Positions 1 through 10,824 of a DNA stretch of 64,000 bases are shown here, in pieces. Position numbers and translations under genes: made by a program. Position 1 is the first letter of the stretch; each line of letters starts with the position of its first letter. The notes under the pieces were generated by a model, which ran no database searches, had not been told where the DNA came from, and saw only the letters and a program-made list of their open reading frames with translations. The DNA lies in the NCBI RefSeq assembly GCF_033115175.1, contig NC_084836.1, positions 65,701,297 to 65,765,296 of the forward strand, read 5' to 3'. The DNA comes from Lepus europaeus. Its lineage: Eukaryota; Chordata; Mammalia; Lagomorpha; Leporidae.

Positions 1-630
1 TTCCTCTTCGCCCTCTTCATCGTCACGGAAGGCTTCCTCCTGGCGGCCATGGCCTACGACCGCTTCGCCGCCATCTGCAGCCCCCTGCTCTACTCCGCCC
101 AGATGTCCCCGCGGCTCTGCGCTCAGCTGGTGGCCGCGTCCTACCTCTGTGGCTGCGTGGCCTCGGTTCTCCTGACCAGCATGACGTTCAGCGTACCCTT
201 CTGTGCCTCGCGGGCTGTTGACCACTTCTACTGTGACACTCGCCCGCTTCAGCGGCTGTCCTGCTCGGGCCTCTTTGTTCAGAAAATGGTGTCCTTTTCC
301 TTATCCGGCGTCATCATCTTGCCCACCATCATAGTCATTCTCGTCTCCTACGTGTACATCGTGTCCACGGTGCTCAGGATTCCCTCGGCGGAGGGGCGCA
401 GGAAAGCCTTCTCCACCTGCAGCTCCCACCTGGGCGTCGTGGGGGTGCTCTACGGCGCTGTCTTCTTCATGTATCTCACGCCGGACAGGTTCCCCGAGCT
501 CAGTAAATTTGCCTCCTTGTGCTACTCCCTTGTCACGCCGATGCTGAATCCCTTGATTTACTCTCTGAGGAACAAGGATGTCAAAGAGGCTCTGAGAAGA
601 CTTGTAGAGAAGAAAAGTGCTCTTCTCTGA
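1..630 (+). CDS. OR9K2: OR9K2-like odorant receptor, copy A, 5' part outside window
   Basis: Class II odorant receptor, a seven-helix GPCR expected to signal through the olfactory G protein in sensory cilia. The reading frame is already open at base 1 and gives 209 residues, corresponding to residues 105-313 of the complete copy at 19457-20398. Visible family motifs are MAYDRF at the end of helix 3, the extracellular-loop cysteines around CASRAVDHFYCD, KAFSTCSSHL in helix 6 and PMLNPLIYSLRN in helix 7. The product differs from the complete copy at one residue (Leu instead of Gln at 162) and the DNA at only three coding positions. The frame shows no defect in the visible part. Assignment to OR9K2 rests on recalled similarity to the human protein (family knowledge). 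Whether the missing 5' third is intact cannot be seen. Confidence 0.9.
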   Translation, partial: FLFALFIVTEGFLLAAMAYDRFAAICSPLLYSAQMSPRLCAQLVAASYLCGCVASVLLTSMTFSVPFCASRAVDHFYCDTRPLQRLSCSGLFVQKMVSFSLSGVIILPTIIVILVSYVYIVSTVLRIPSAEGRRKAFSTCSSHLGVVGVLYGAVFFMYLTPDRFPELSKFASLCYSLVTPMLNPLIYSLRNKDVKEALRRLVEKKSALL

Positions 631-945
631 TTATTATTTCTCTCCTACCAAATGTTCTGTGGCTGTTTGCTTCATATCTCTCGTGGCCATTAATTGAAGT
701 TATTCTCCTGAATATCATAAAAATACAACTAGCAGATTTTCCCATGTGCTGCATCTTTTCCATTAATCCTGAAATTTCTGGTTATTGGAGATGACTTTGA
801 TGTGAGGAATCAGTTTTAATGATGAAACTTTTCACTTTTCTCCAATAAATTATATTTACAGAACTGATTTGTATGGTAACTTGTTGAACAATATTTTTAT
901 ATTTTATTACACTACTTTAACAATCTTTTGTGTGTTATTAGTCTT
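1..945. repeat. Left arm of inverted OR9K2 duplication
   Basis: Bases 1-715 match the reverse complement of 19372-20086 without an indel and with four substitutions (at 173, 210, 594 and 703). From about 716 to 945 the two arms still align, for example around gttgaacaatattttt-like sequence, but at only about 70-75 percent by eye and with small indels. The arm continues off the left edge. The abrupt change in similarity, about 85 bases after the stop codon, is seen directly in the sequence. Confidence 0.9.
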
Positions 946-959
946 TGAAATTGCTGCTT

Positions 960-1309
960 GTTTTTTTTTTTAGATTTTATTTATTTTATTTGAGAGGTAG
1001 AGTTACAGACAGCGAGAGGGAGAGACAGAAAGAAAGGCCTTCCTTCCATTGGTTCACTCTCCAAGTGGCTGCAATGGCTGGAGCCTCACCAATTCAAAGC
1101 CAGGGACCAGGAACCAGGAGCCAGGAGCTTCTTCTGGGTCCCCCACGTGGGTGCAGGGGTCCAAGGACTTGGACCATCTTCTGCTGCTTTCCCAGGCCAT
1201 AGCAGAGAGCTGGATCAGAAGTGGAGCAGCCAGGACTAGAACCGGCACCCATATGGGATGCCGGCACTGCAGGCAGAGGATTAACCTACTGCGCCGTGGC
1301 GCCGGCCCC
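960..1309 (-). mobile_element. C-repeat SINE (CSINE)
   Basis: Lagomorph C repeats are tRNA-derived SINEs. Read in sense they have a GGCCGGC start, an A box (tggctca...), a B box (ggttcnantcc), a body with tctctgctgtggcc, a CT-rich tract and an A-rich tail. Here the order is reversed: a T-run, then the GA-rich tract, then the body, ending in gccgtggcgccggcccc. It is full length and moderately diverged. Confidence 0.92.
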
Positions 1310-1689
1310 CATTCCTTGATGTTATATACAATTACTGATAATCGACAAAGAAACCTAGATTATTTTTGTCTTGTTTTTATTTTAGAATATCTTGAAAAAT
1401 ACAGAAAAGCATAAAGAAGAGTTCAATGAATATATACAGATTTCACAGTTTTTAACATCATGCCATTTTTGTTTTATGTATAGATATGAAATATATCCCC
1501 TTACATACTACTTTTTTTGAAAGCAGGAGTAGATATACTATCACATAATATGAGTTTCTTGGCAAAGATTAAAAAGCAAGGAAAGAGGAGTATATTGTTA
1601 TTCAACTTGTATAATTCAGTGAAGACAACTCATATGTATCTATACAACAAATAATATGACATCCATCCATTTTTATACAGCATATATTA
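1310..1689. other. No gene or identifiable element
   Basis: AT-rich sequence between a SINE and an old L1. No long frame, RNA gene or repeat family was recognised. Confidence 0.5.
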
Positions 1690-2905
1690 ACTTCCGCAAA
1701 GTTGTTTTATACAATTATCTATTCATAAGCATCTGGGTTGCTTCCAGATCTTTGATATTGTGATCAGGGCTATGATAAATCTAAAGATGAAGCTATCTCT
1801 GTCACATGGTGACAGCATTTTGTTCGGATATAGTCCCAGAAACAAGGTACCTGGGTCATATGGTAGATCTATTTTTAGTTTTTTGAGGAATTTCCATACT
1901 GTTTTTCCATAGTTGGTGTTATGATTTGCATCCATAAAGAATCTATCAGGGTTCCTTTTTCTCCATGTGCACCTGTTATTTACTGTCTTTGTATTATAGC
2001 TGTTCTAACTGGAGTGAGATAATACCTCTTGGTGGTTTTCATTTGCATTTCCTTATTGGCTAATGATCTTGAGCATTCTCCCATGTGTTTGCTGACATTT
2101 CTTCTTTTGAAAATATGTCTACTTATAACCCTTATCCTTCTCTTAACTGGATTGCTTTTTATGTTGAATTTCTTGAGCTCTTGATATATTCTGGATGTTA
2201 ATCCTTTATCAGTTGTATAGCTTGCAAATATTTCCTTCCATCCCATCAGTTGTCTCTTAACACTATTGCTTGTTTCCTTTGCTGTACAGAGGCTTCTTAG
2301 CTTTATGTAATTTCATTTGTCTATTTTTGTTTTTATTGCCTGTGCTTTTGGGCTCTTACCCAAAAATCATTGCCTCTGCCCATGTCTTAGAATCTTTTCC
2401 CTTTTCCCATTTTTCTATAGTGATTTTGTAGTTTCAGGTCTTATATTCAGATCTTTAATATATTTTGAGTTGATTTTTGTATAGGGTATAAGGTAAGGGG
2501 TATAGTATCAAAATTCTCCAGTGAGTGTTTTTATTTGTAGATGTAGAGATTTATTTTCAATGGATGTTTTTATTTATAAATATGTAGACTTATTTCTCGG
2601 GTTTCTATTCTGTGACATTGGTCTATGTTTCTATTTTTATGCCAGTACTATGTTGTTTTGGTTAAAATAGCCCTGTGGTATGTATTAAAATTTGGCATTG
2701 TGATGTTTCTGGCTTTGTTTTATTGCTCAAGATTTCTTTGGCTGTTTGGAGCTTTTGTGTTTCATATGAATTGTAAGATTGGTTTTTCTAATTAAGTGAA
2801 GGATGTTATGGGTATTTTGGTAGAAATTACATTGAATCTGTATATCTCTTTATGTAGAATGGCCACTTTGATAGTATTAATTCTTCCAACCCATAAGCAA
2901 GGGAA
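1690..2905 (-). mobile_element. Old L1 fragment (ORF2 C-terminal half)
   Basis: Antisense L1 hallmarks appear in the expected order: a gggttgcttccagatctttg-type segment, then aactggagtgagataatacc, then gatcttgagcattctcccatg, then agttgatttttgtatagggt, and finally ctggctttgttttattgctc. The ORF2 C-terminal region is therefore on the - strand. Short frames remain, but there is no long ORF, so this is a decayed, 5'-truncated copy. Confidence 0.88.
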
Positions 2906-3109
2906 TTCTTTTCGTTTTTGGAAAAAAGCCTTGTGGAGTGCTCTAAAGCACTGCTAGTTGCTGAATCCCCACTCAAAAGTAAAAGTGGGAGACAGAGAAC
3001 AGTAAACATTTTTAAGCACCCATTCCATCAGTTTGGATCTTCAGAATGTTTCCTCGTGTTTGTTACTGCTGTGGAAAACTTTAAAAGGTATTGAAATAAA
3101 AAAATCCTC

Positions 3110-3258
3110 AAAATGGAGTCTGACCTCCATATGCTACAGCTTAGTCACTCCCAAGTTAAATGGCATGATTCACTCTCTGAGAGTTAAGAGAGACATCAAA
3201 AAAGCCCCAACAGAGATTCAGGAGGAAAACAAATGTTTTGATTTAATTCTCTTTTAAC
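3110..3258 (+). pseudogene. Odorant-receptor C-terminal remnant
   Basis: One frame reads SICYSLVTPKLNGMIHSLR and then a lysine-rich tail. It aligns with the helix-7 signature SLCYSLVTPMLNPLIYSLRN of the neighbouring OR9K genes. The conserved Pro-Met-Leu-Asn-Pro core is degraded (KLNG) and the tail is longer. Upstream DNA (3030-3110) stays open but shows no convincing helix-6 motif, so only about 45 codons are recognisable. It lies in the same orientation as the receptor at the left edge and is a pseudogene relic of a receptor cluster rather than an expressed gene. Confidence 0.65.
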
Positions 3259-3923
3259 AGTGATATAAACGAAAGGCCTGGACATTATGATAATTTAAGG
3301 AAGCATTGATACAATGAATGTTCCCATTTATCTTACAAATAAGTAACATTAGAAGGTTTATTTATCTTGATTTCATGTACTTATAACTATAATGGACTAT
3401 AATGGTCTGTAACAGAAAATATTGACCATGCTTTGCCTCATTTTAAATCTGGAGTGACTTGCTCCTGAGTTCAATCCTCATTTTTGGTGCAGGTCGTGAC
3501 TGTCATATAATTTATTTTTAGGAAAATTGTGTTTTCAAGTTTGGAGCTGGTTCTCTGCTGTTGTTATTTGAAGTGTACTATTTATGTTGAGTCAGTAATA
3601 TATGTTATGAGGATAGGGATGCAATTGGCAGAGGTACCAATGTCATATATAGTAAGCAGAAAGAAGAAATACCAGGTATGCCTGGGGAATCTTTATGTGT
3701 AGTAAGTGAATCAGACACTTGACAAGGCACAGGTTCATAAGGGTAGGATGTGAGTCATTCTTGTTTGTCCACAGGCTGGAAGAAAGACACATTTATTCAT
3801 ATTTTTTGTATTTATTTCATTTTTTTCTGTGTTGGAAAAGCAGTATTTTGTCTTTCATCTAAATACCTACTAAATATCCACTAAATTTTTCATAAAAATT
3901 CTGCTTTTCATAAGAATGCTGTA
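3259..3923. other. No gene or identifiable element
   Basis: AT-rich intergenic DNA downstream of the receptor remnant. No coding frame or familiar repeat was seen. Confidence 0.45.
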
Positions 3924-4545
3924 ATGAAGTTTCTTAAATTACTTATATATTTATTTGAGCAGCAGAGAGAGACAGAGAAAGTTTCAGAATGCCGGCATCT
4001 CCCCCAGCTGGTCTGGGCTAAAGATGGGAACCAAGAAGTAAATCCAGGTCTTACATATGAGAGACAGGAATGCAATTACTTGAGTCATCACTGCTGCCTC
4101 CCAGGGCCTGCAAGAACAGGTAGCTGGAGTTAGGAGCAAGAGCTCCACTTCGGAGTGGGATGCAGACATCTTTTTTTATTATTATTATTTTTTGACAGGC
4201 AGAGTGGACAGTAGGAGAGAGAGGCACCCCTCAATGGCCGCCGCAGCCAGTGCGCTGTGGCTGGCGCACCATGCTGATCCGAAGCCAGGAGCCAGGTGCC
4301 TCTCCCAGTCTCCCATGTGGGTGCAGGGCCCAAGCACTTGGGCCATCCTCCACTGCACTCCCGGGCCACAGCAGAGAGCCGGACTGGAAGAGGAGCAACC
4401 GGGACAGAATCCGGCCTCCCGACCAGGACTAGAACCCAGGGTACCGGCGCCGCAGGCGGAGGATTAGCCTAGTGAGCTGTGGCACCGGCCATAGGGATGC
4501 AGACATCTTAACTGCCAGGCCAAGTGTTCAGACCTGTAAAGAAAT
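3924..4545 (-). mobile_element. Old C-type SINE, split by a younger one
   Basis: The left half (3924-4170) and right half (4494-4545) together resemble an old C-related SINE in antisense (ttatttgagcagcagagaga ... gggatgcagacatcttaact). The interruption is a young CSINE with its own 14-bp duplication. The old copy has lost most of its GA tract. Confidence 0.75.
4171..4493 (-). mobile_element. Young CSINE nested in an older SINE
   Basis: Begins with the T-run and gacaggcagagtggacag and ends ggcaccggcc. The 14-bp target duplication gggatgcagacatc is perfect at 4157-4170 and 4494-4507. Full length, with low divergence from the other young copies in the window. Confidence 0.95.
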
Positions 4546-5836
4546 CTTTTAAGAAATTGGATAATCCCATTTTTGTAATCTATGTCTTTGTGATTATTTA
4601 TTCATCAAATTCATACTTACTGAATTTTGATGGCTTCTTCATCCAAAGACAATTTCTAGGTTTAAATGAATTTCTGTACTTACGAAGGCTCACAACCAAA
4701 TAAGGGAGACAAATAAGCTGAGAGAGAACTAAAACGTCGTGGAGTTAACACAGTGAATTGAGACATACAGAAAATACAAGAAGCCAGCAATGGAGCCTCT
4801 AAAGGCAAATGATCTTAATTATCCGGGAATATTTTCTGGAAATATTTTTAAAAAATCGAATTCAACAAGATAAAGCAGAGAGGCTTCCCTGAAGAACATA
4901 AATAGCTATGTGGTGAACAGCAATGTGCAGTAGCATTTCATAACTGATCTCTCATGCACTAAAGCATGCTCAGATGAGACTTACAAGGGCATCCATGGAA
5001 ATCTTGCAAAATTGTGTGAGAAACAAAGGAAAACAGCCTTTATTCTGTAGAAGCGGGGGCACTGGAGATTTTTAGGAAGGGTAATATTGGGTTCAGGTTG
5101 TCATTTGACAAAAATCACATTGGTAACTGTGCAGATGGTAAATACTCATGAGATAATACGGCAATCACAAAAAAGGGTGGTGGTCCGAGGAAGAGGTTAA
5201 TGTGGCTTCAACAAACATGGTAATTTCTGGAATCTAGTGGGGAGAGTGAATTTTTTAAATAGCAGGTAAACTGAGATGAATATGGATTGATTCATTGATA
5301 AAATGAGAATAAAGTCAAGGTGCTCAATGACGTCTCATGTTTGAGTGTCTGTGCCTGCAGAAACAGGTGTTCATAAAATGTGAAGAAAATGCAAGGTGAT
5401 GACAATTAATAGTTAACTGAAGAAAATAGCTCAGGGCTCAGACTGCTTTCAAATGTGGTTTCCCTATGTAGATTTATTAAAATTACATAATAATGCTGCA
5501 TTTTAACTGTGTCATGTAAATTGGTAGGTATATATAGTAGGTATGGTACCTGTATCTTAGAGTTACTTGAAGGATTCGATTACATACATTTCATATAAAC
5601 TTGTTAAATCCATACGTTTAACAGACAACGGATTTGTTCTTTTCTCAGACCCCTAATACTATATCAAGTCAATTATTTGCCTTTCTGCTGAGAACTAACA
5701 GAAAAAGTTGGAAAATGGCCAAAAAAAAAAAAAAAATGAAATCAGCTTTCCTCAGTTTCTCTTTTGTCCTGCTGAGAACTAATAAAAAATAAATGACAAA
5801 TGACCCCCAAAAGGGCACAGTGTCCCTAATTAGAAG
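4546..5836. other. No gene identified
   Basis: About 1.3 kb of AT-rich DNA without a long open frame. An A-run lies near 5721-5736. No repeat family could be named by eye, although ancient repeats may be present. Confidence 0.45.
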
Positions 5837-5846
5837 CAGAATAGAT

Positions 5847-5902
5847 TTGTTTTTTAAAAAAATTATTTATTTATTTTAAAATCAGAGTTACAGAGCAGGG
5901 CT

Positions 5903-5939
<37 letters not shown>

Positions 5940-6196
5940 TGCATCTGCTGGTTCACCCTCAAAATGGCTGCAAGAGCTGGGGCTTGTCCAGGCCGAAGCC
6001 AAGAGCCAGAAACTTCTTCCAGGTTTTCCATGTGGATGCAGGAGCCCAAGCACTTGGGCTGTCTTCTGCTGATTTCCCAAGCACTTTAGCAGGGAGCTGG
6101 ATCAGAAGTGGAGCAGCTGGGACATGAACCAGGACACATATGGGATGCCAGCATTGCAGGTGGTGGCCTTACCTGCTATATCACAAGACAAGCCCC
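5847..6196 (-). mobile_element. CSINE
   Basis: Full-length antisense copy with a (GA)n tract at 5909-5935. Target duplication cagaatagat is present at 5837-5846 and 6197-6206. Confidence 0.92.
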
Positions 6197-6212
6197 CAGA
6201 ATAGATCTTATA

Positions 6213-6606
6213 GCCAGCACATATTCATGGCACAGGGACTTGGTCTGTTGGTTAAGCCACCAGTTATGAGTCCTATGTCCCATGTTGAAGAGCTTGGCTG
6301 AGTCTGAGTTCTGGCTCTGCTCCTGGTTTCACCTTCCTGCTAACGCAGACCCTAGGAAGCAGCATATGGTGGCTTAAGAAATTGAGTCCCTTCTACCCAT
6401 GTGGGAGACCAGGATTGGGTCCCTGGCTGCTGGCCTTGGCCAAGCCCAGTCTTAGCCACGTGGGCATCTGGGGAATGAACTAGTGAATAGGTGTGCTTTT
6501 GCTCTCTCTCTCTCTCTCTCTCTCCCCACCTCTCTTTCTACCTCCCTCCCATCACCTCAAATAATAAATAAGCAAATAAATAAATAAATGTGTATTTCTT
6601 AAAAAA
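6213..6606 (+). mobile_element. CSINE, diverged
   Basis: Sense-oriented copy. The start is degraded (ccagcacatattcatggcac), the body reads gtgggagaccaggattgggt, the (CT)n tract is at 6502-6524, and the A-rich tail is of aaataaataaataaa type. Confidence 0.88.
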
Positions 6607-7160
6607 ATGAAATATATCCATGCATCCCTGTATTCATGTCTCTCTTAAATAATCCTTCCTTTCACTTCAACAAATTTCTTCTTTTTCACCTACATTATTT
6701 AATAAAGAATACTGGTGAAAATAGAAGGTCCAGTCAACAGAAAATCTGCATAATGATTTTCAGCAAAGTCGTCACCCTCAAGGTGATGTCTTCAGGAGAC
6801 TTTGGGATTGGAAGAGGCGTAGTTGACCAGTTCTTCCTGGGTGTCAACTGCAGAATCCTTCACAAAACACTCTGAGTCTTTGAATGGAACAATCCCTCAA
6901 TAAAAGAGTCTCCCATTTTTTCCTACCTGCACAAATCTCTGATGCAGAGGGACTTAATTCCTATATAATTCACTGGATATTCATAATCTTATGTCAAACC
7001 AAAGGAAAAGACCCCAAGGATGAGTTTTATTATCAAAGGAAAAGAATATTCTCTTATATTCTTCATCAGTCATGTACTTCACACTCCCACAGTTGGACAC
7101 CACTACACACACAGATAAACATAAACACAGTTGTTGTCTCTGGACCCTCATGCACACACA
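6607..7160. other. No gene identified
   Basis: Contains two short open frames (79 and 127 codons) with no recognisable protein similarity. The second runs into a SINE fragment and is not considered a gene. Confidence 0.45.
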
Positions 7161-7265
7161 CTCACTGGCACAGCCCTGACCATTGCGGCATTTGGAGGGT
7201 GAACCAGCAGACGGAAGATCTCTCTCTGTCTCTCTGTCTCTTTCTCAGTTTAACCACCCCTGTAT
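7161..7265 (+). mobile_element. CSINE 3' fragment
   Basis: Only the last part of a C repeat is present: gaccattgcggcatttgga, gggtgaaccagcagacggaag and a CT-rich run. The 5' two thirds and the A tail are missing. Confidence 0.7.
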
Positions 7266-7700
7266 AAAACAATTCGCACATGGGGAGCTTCTTTACCCTC
7301 ATCCAATAACTTCCATTTAAATGTATAGCTTTGGTTGACCATAGAGTTGATAACTAGTCTAATTTTCTTAATTTTAAAGATAGTATCTATGACGCTGAAT
7401 CTTCACTCAACTGCTGCTACACTAACAATAATTATGTTGAAATAGTCTACTTCACTTTGCATTTCAATGTAATTTTTACAAACTTTAACATGACATCCTT
7501 TACTAGGAAATACTTGTCAGAGTGTGTAAGACTCTATAGTGTAGAAGTAAACACTAATGAGAGAAAGAAAATAAAACTTAGATAAATTGAAACATACAGT
7601 GTCTATAACATTGATATTTTACTATAAAAATGTCTTCTATTGCCTTTGATCGTTTCCTATTTTTAGGTCAAAAATTAAACCTTCAAAGTAAACAAACCAA
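7266..7700. other. No gene identified
   Basis: AT-rich spacer between SINEs. No supported feature. Confidence 0.45.
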
Positions 7701-7722
7701 AAAAAAAAAAAAAGTATGTCTG

Positions 7723-8033
7723 GGCCGGCACCATGGCTCAATAGGATAATCTTCCACCTGTGGTGCCGGCACACCGGGTTCTAGTCCCGGTCAGGGTGCC
7801 AGATTCTGTCCCGGTTGCTCCTCTTCCAGTCCAGCTCTCTGCTGTGGCCCAGGAGTGTAGTGGAGGATGGCCCAGGCCCTTGGGCCCTGCACCTGCATGG
7901 GAGACCAGGAGAAGCACCTGGCTCCTGGCTTCAGATTGGCGCAGTGCACCGGCCGCAGCGGCCATTGAGGGGTGAATCAACAGAAAAGGAAGACCTTTCT
8001 CTCTTTCTCTCTCACTGTCCACTCTGCCTGTCC

Positions 8034-8060
<27 letters not shown>
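7723..8060 (+). mobile_element. Young CSINE
   Basis: Full-length sense copy from ggccggcaccatggctca to a 28-base A tail. Target duplication aagtatgtctg ends at 7722 upstream and is repeated at 8061-8071. Confidence 0.95.
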
Positions 8061-8065
<5 letters not shown>

Positions 8066-8175
8066 TGTCTGACTTATTACTCTAAAATGCAAGTCCTTGC
8101 ATCTCAAAAAACAGCTCTGCCCGGTTTTTCCTCAAGATCTTTATAGAGGAATAATAATTAGAAAATAACAATATC

Positions 8176-8491
8176 GGGGCCGGTGCCGTGGCTCCGCCTA
8201 TGGAGCCGGCATCACATATGGGCGCCAGGTTCTAGTCCCGGTTGCTCCTCTTCCAGTCCAGCTCTCTGCTGTGGCCTGGGAGGTCAGTGGAGGATGGCCC
8301 AACTGCTTGGGCCCCTGCATCCACATGGGAGACCAGGAAGAAACACCTGGCTCCTGGCTTCAGATCGGCGTAGCTCCAGCCGTAGTGGCCATTTGGGGAG
8401 TGAACCAACAGAAGGAAGACCTTTCTCTCTGTCTCTTTCTCTCTCTCACTGTCTACAAATCTACCTGTCAAATAAATAAGTTTAAAAAAAA
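8176..8491 (+). mobile_element. CSINE
   Basis: Full-length sense copy starting ggggccggtgccgtggctc. Its 15-bp target duplication (gaaaataacaatatc at 8161-8175, gaaaataacattatc at 8492-8506) has one mismatch. Confidence 0.94.
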
Positions 8492-8529
8492 GAAAATAAC
8501 ATTATCTATTGAACATGTAAAATTCTCAA

Positions 8530-8985
8530 GATTTGACTGTTTTATACACCAATGAAACAATCAATATAATCAAGATGTGGAACACGTCCCTCAGTCCCAA
8601 AGACTTCTCATGTCCATCTGCAGTCTGGGCCTCCCTGCAACCCATCCTAGCTAGTGACCCAATTTTTGTGTATATGCACTCAGACACACAGTAAGCACCC
8701 TTTTGTGTCAAGCATCTCTCACTCAGTACAATCATTTTGAGATTCATTCATATTGTCAAGGTAAATTGGACATTGCTTTTACCGCTAAATAAGATTACAC
8801 TTTCTTTTGTACAGATACAATACATGTGTTTGTTCACTCAAAAATGGAAGGACAGTGGAGGTATTTACAATTTTTAGACATTGTGAATAAAGCTGATACG
8901 AGTATTCATGCATATCTATTTGTCTGGATGTATGTTTTCCTTTCTGTCTGATGGATTCCTTGAGCTTATAATAAGTGTACGTCTA
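8530..8985 (-). mobile_element. Ancient L1 3' region (L1M-type)
   Basis: Antisense match to old L1 3' sequence: caccaatgaaacaatcaata, then catctctcactcagtacaatcattttgagattcattcat, then tgtgaataaagctgatacg. Strongly diverged and without a poly(T) start, so it predates the rabbit-specific L1s. Confidence 0.65.
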
Positions 8986-9206
8986 AATTTTTAAAGACTC
9001 TACCAGGGAGACAACATTTAGAAGAGCAACTTAAATAAATTAAACTTAAATAAAGAACGAAGAACCACTTTTTGGCAAAACGATCATAGCAGCAAAAACT
9101 AGTTTAAAGTCTCTTGAAATTATCTTATAAGCATCCAGTAAATAAAGAAATATTTATTCAAGAAAATCTACTGAATATCAGGAAAGTTCACAAGAATCTG
9201 TATCAT

Positions 9207-9541
9207 TTTTTTAAAGATTTATTTATTATTTTAAAGGCAGAGTTACACAGAGAAAGAGAGGTAGAGAGAGAGAAAAAGAGGTCTTCCATCCACTAGTTTA
9301 CTCCCCAGTTGGCTGCAATGGTCAGAGCTGTGCTGATCTGAAGCCCAGAGCCAGGAGTTTCTTCCAGGTCTCCCACGGGGGTGCAGGGACTCAAGGACTT
9401 GGGCCATCTTCTACTGCTTTCCCAGGACATAGCAGAGAGTTGGATTGGAAGTGGAGCAGCCGGAATTTGAATCAGTGCCCATATGGGATGCTGACATTTC
9501 AGGCAGTGGCTTTACTCGCTACACCACTGCACCAGACCCCT
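9207..9541 (-). mobile_element. CSINE
   Basis: Antisense copy from ttttttaaagatttatttat through the GA tract (9248-9276) to the degraded start complement gcaccagacccc. No clear target duplication was seen. Confidence 0.9.
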
Positions 9542-9976
9542 CAAATAAATTTAAAAACAAAAAGTATTGTCTTCAAAGGGTGTTTATGCAAAATCAAGGT
9601 TGTGCCTCTGAGAAGTTATATCAGAGATTACTCAATGAAAGTAGAATTCAGTAAAATAATCCCAGTCATTAAAAGATAAGTAAGCAAACAGCAATAAAAG
9701 CCCTCAACAAAATACTAGTAAACTAAGCCTAATAGCAGATAAAAAAGATTAATTCTCTGATCAAGTAAGATTCACTCAAGGAGGCAAGGATGGTTCAACA
9801 TAAGGAAATCTATAAACATAATATATCATGTCAATATAATGAAGAGTAGAAGTCATTAGGATCACCTTAATAAATGCAGAAAAGGTATTTAATAAAAAAT
9901 TAACATCCTTTCATTACAAAAATCTCTCAACATATTGATATAGAAAGAACATACCTCAATATAAAATACTATATAT

Positions 9977-10824
9977 CCCCAAATCCCCTTAAGCTGGGTG
10001 GTAAAAGTATCATCTTAAGTGTTAAAGTGATCATATGGATAGGATTAAGTGCTAACAATAATACATAGAATTAAAAAGGAGAGAATGTTCTAACAAGGGA
10101 AGCAGTCCACACCACAGACTCATAGAATGACAATCATTTTAAGTAGCACTCTGACCTCAGAATCAACCCTTAAGGCATTCTGGGCTGGCTGAAATGTCCA
10201 TGAGAGCATTTCAGGCATGGAAAGCCAAGACACTATGGCAAAAATGTCCTACATGAAGGATCTCTTTGGGTAAGACCCCAGCGGAAAGAAGTGGCCACCA
10301 AAGAAGGATGTATTTTTCTCTGAAGGGAGGAGAGAACTTCCACTTTGGTATGGCCTTGTCTAAATACTGAAAGAGTTTGTGGATTCAAAAGGCTTCCATA
10401 GCCTGGGCAGATCATGTCAAGAGCCTTCAGTGATCACTCACATCAAACATAAGAGTGTTAATTGTTAAATTAACAACAGGATTCACTGTGCATTAAACTG
10501 TAAAACTTGTTCTCAAAGGTTTATTTCATTTTAGTGTAAATTAAGTGGAAGATATGAACAGCCCTTGTCTCAATGGTTGAGGAATAGTTTTTTGTGTGTG
10601 CATATTGTTGAAATCTTTTAGTGTAGAGTTGGTCTTCTGTGTATAAAATTAATTTAAAATGATTATTAGTGGAGAATGGGACTGGGAATGGAAGAGGGAG
10701 GTGGAAGAGTGGGTGTGTGGGTGGGAGGGTGGGTATGGTGAGAAGAATCACCATAAAGTTGTACTTATGAAATGCACAAAGTTTGTATTTCTCAAATAAA
10801 AGGTTTCTTTGGGGAAAAAAATAT
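9977..10824 (+). mobile_element. Truncated L1 3' UTR inserted in older L1
   Basis: Matches the 3' UTR of the full-length L1 at 29.9-31.0 kb, including agactcatagaatgacaatc, gcatggaaagccaagacac, the G-rich purine tract at 10663-10735 and a caaataaaagg tail. Only one copy of the 3' module is present. A possible target duplication is atactatatat at 9966-9976 and atactacatat at 10825-10835 (one mismatch). Confidence 0.88.

Noticed and set aside
7723-8060. A/B-box sequences in CSINEs as tRNA genes
   Set aside because: The boxes belong to the tRNA-derived heads of SINEs; no cloverleaf-competent tRNA is formed.
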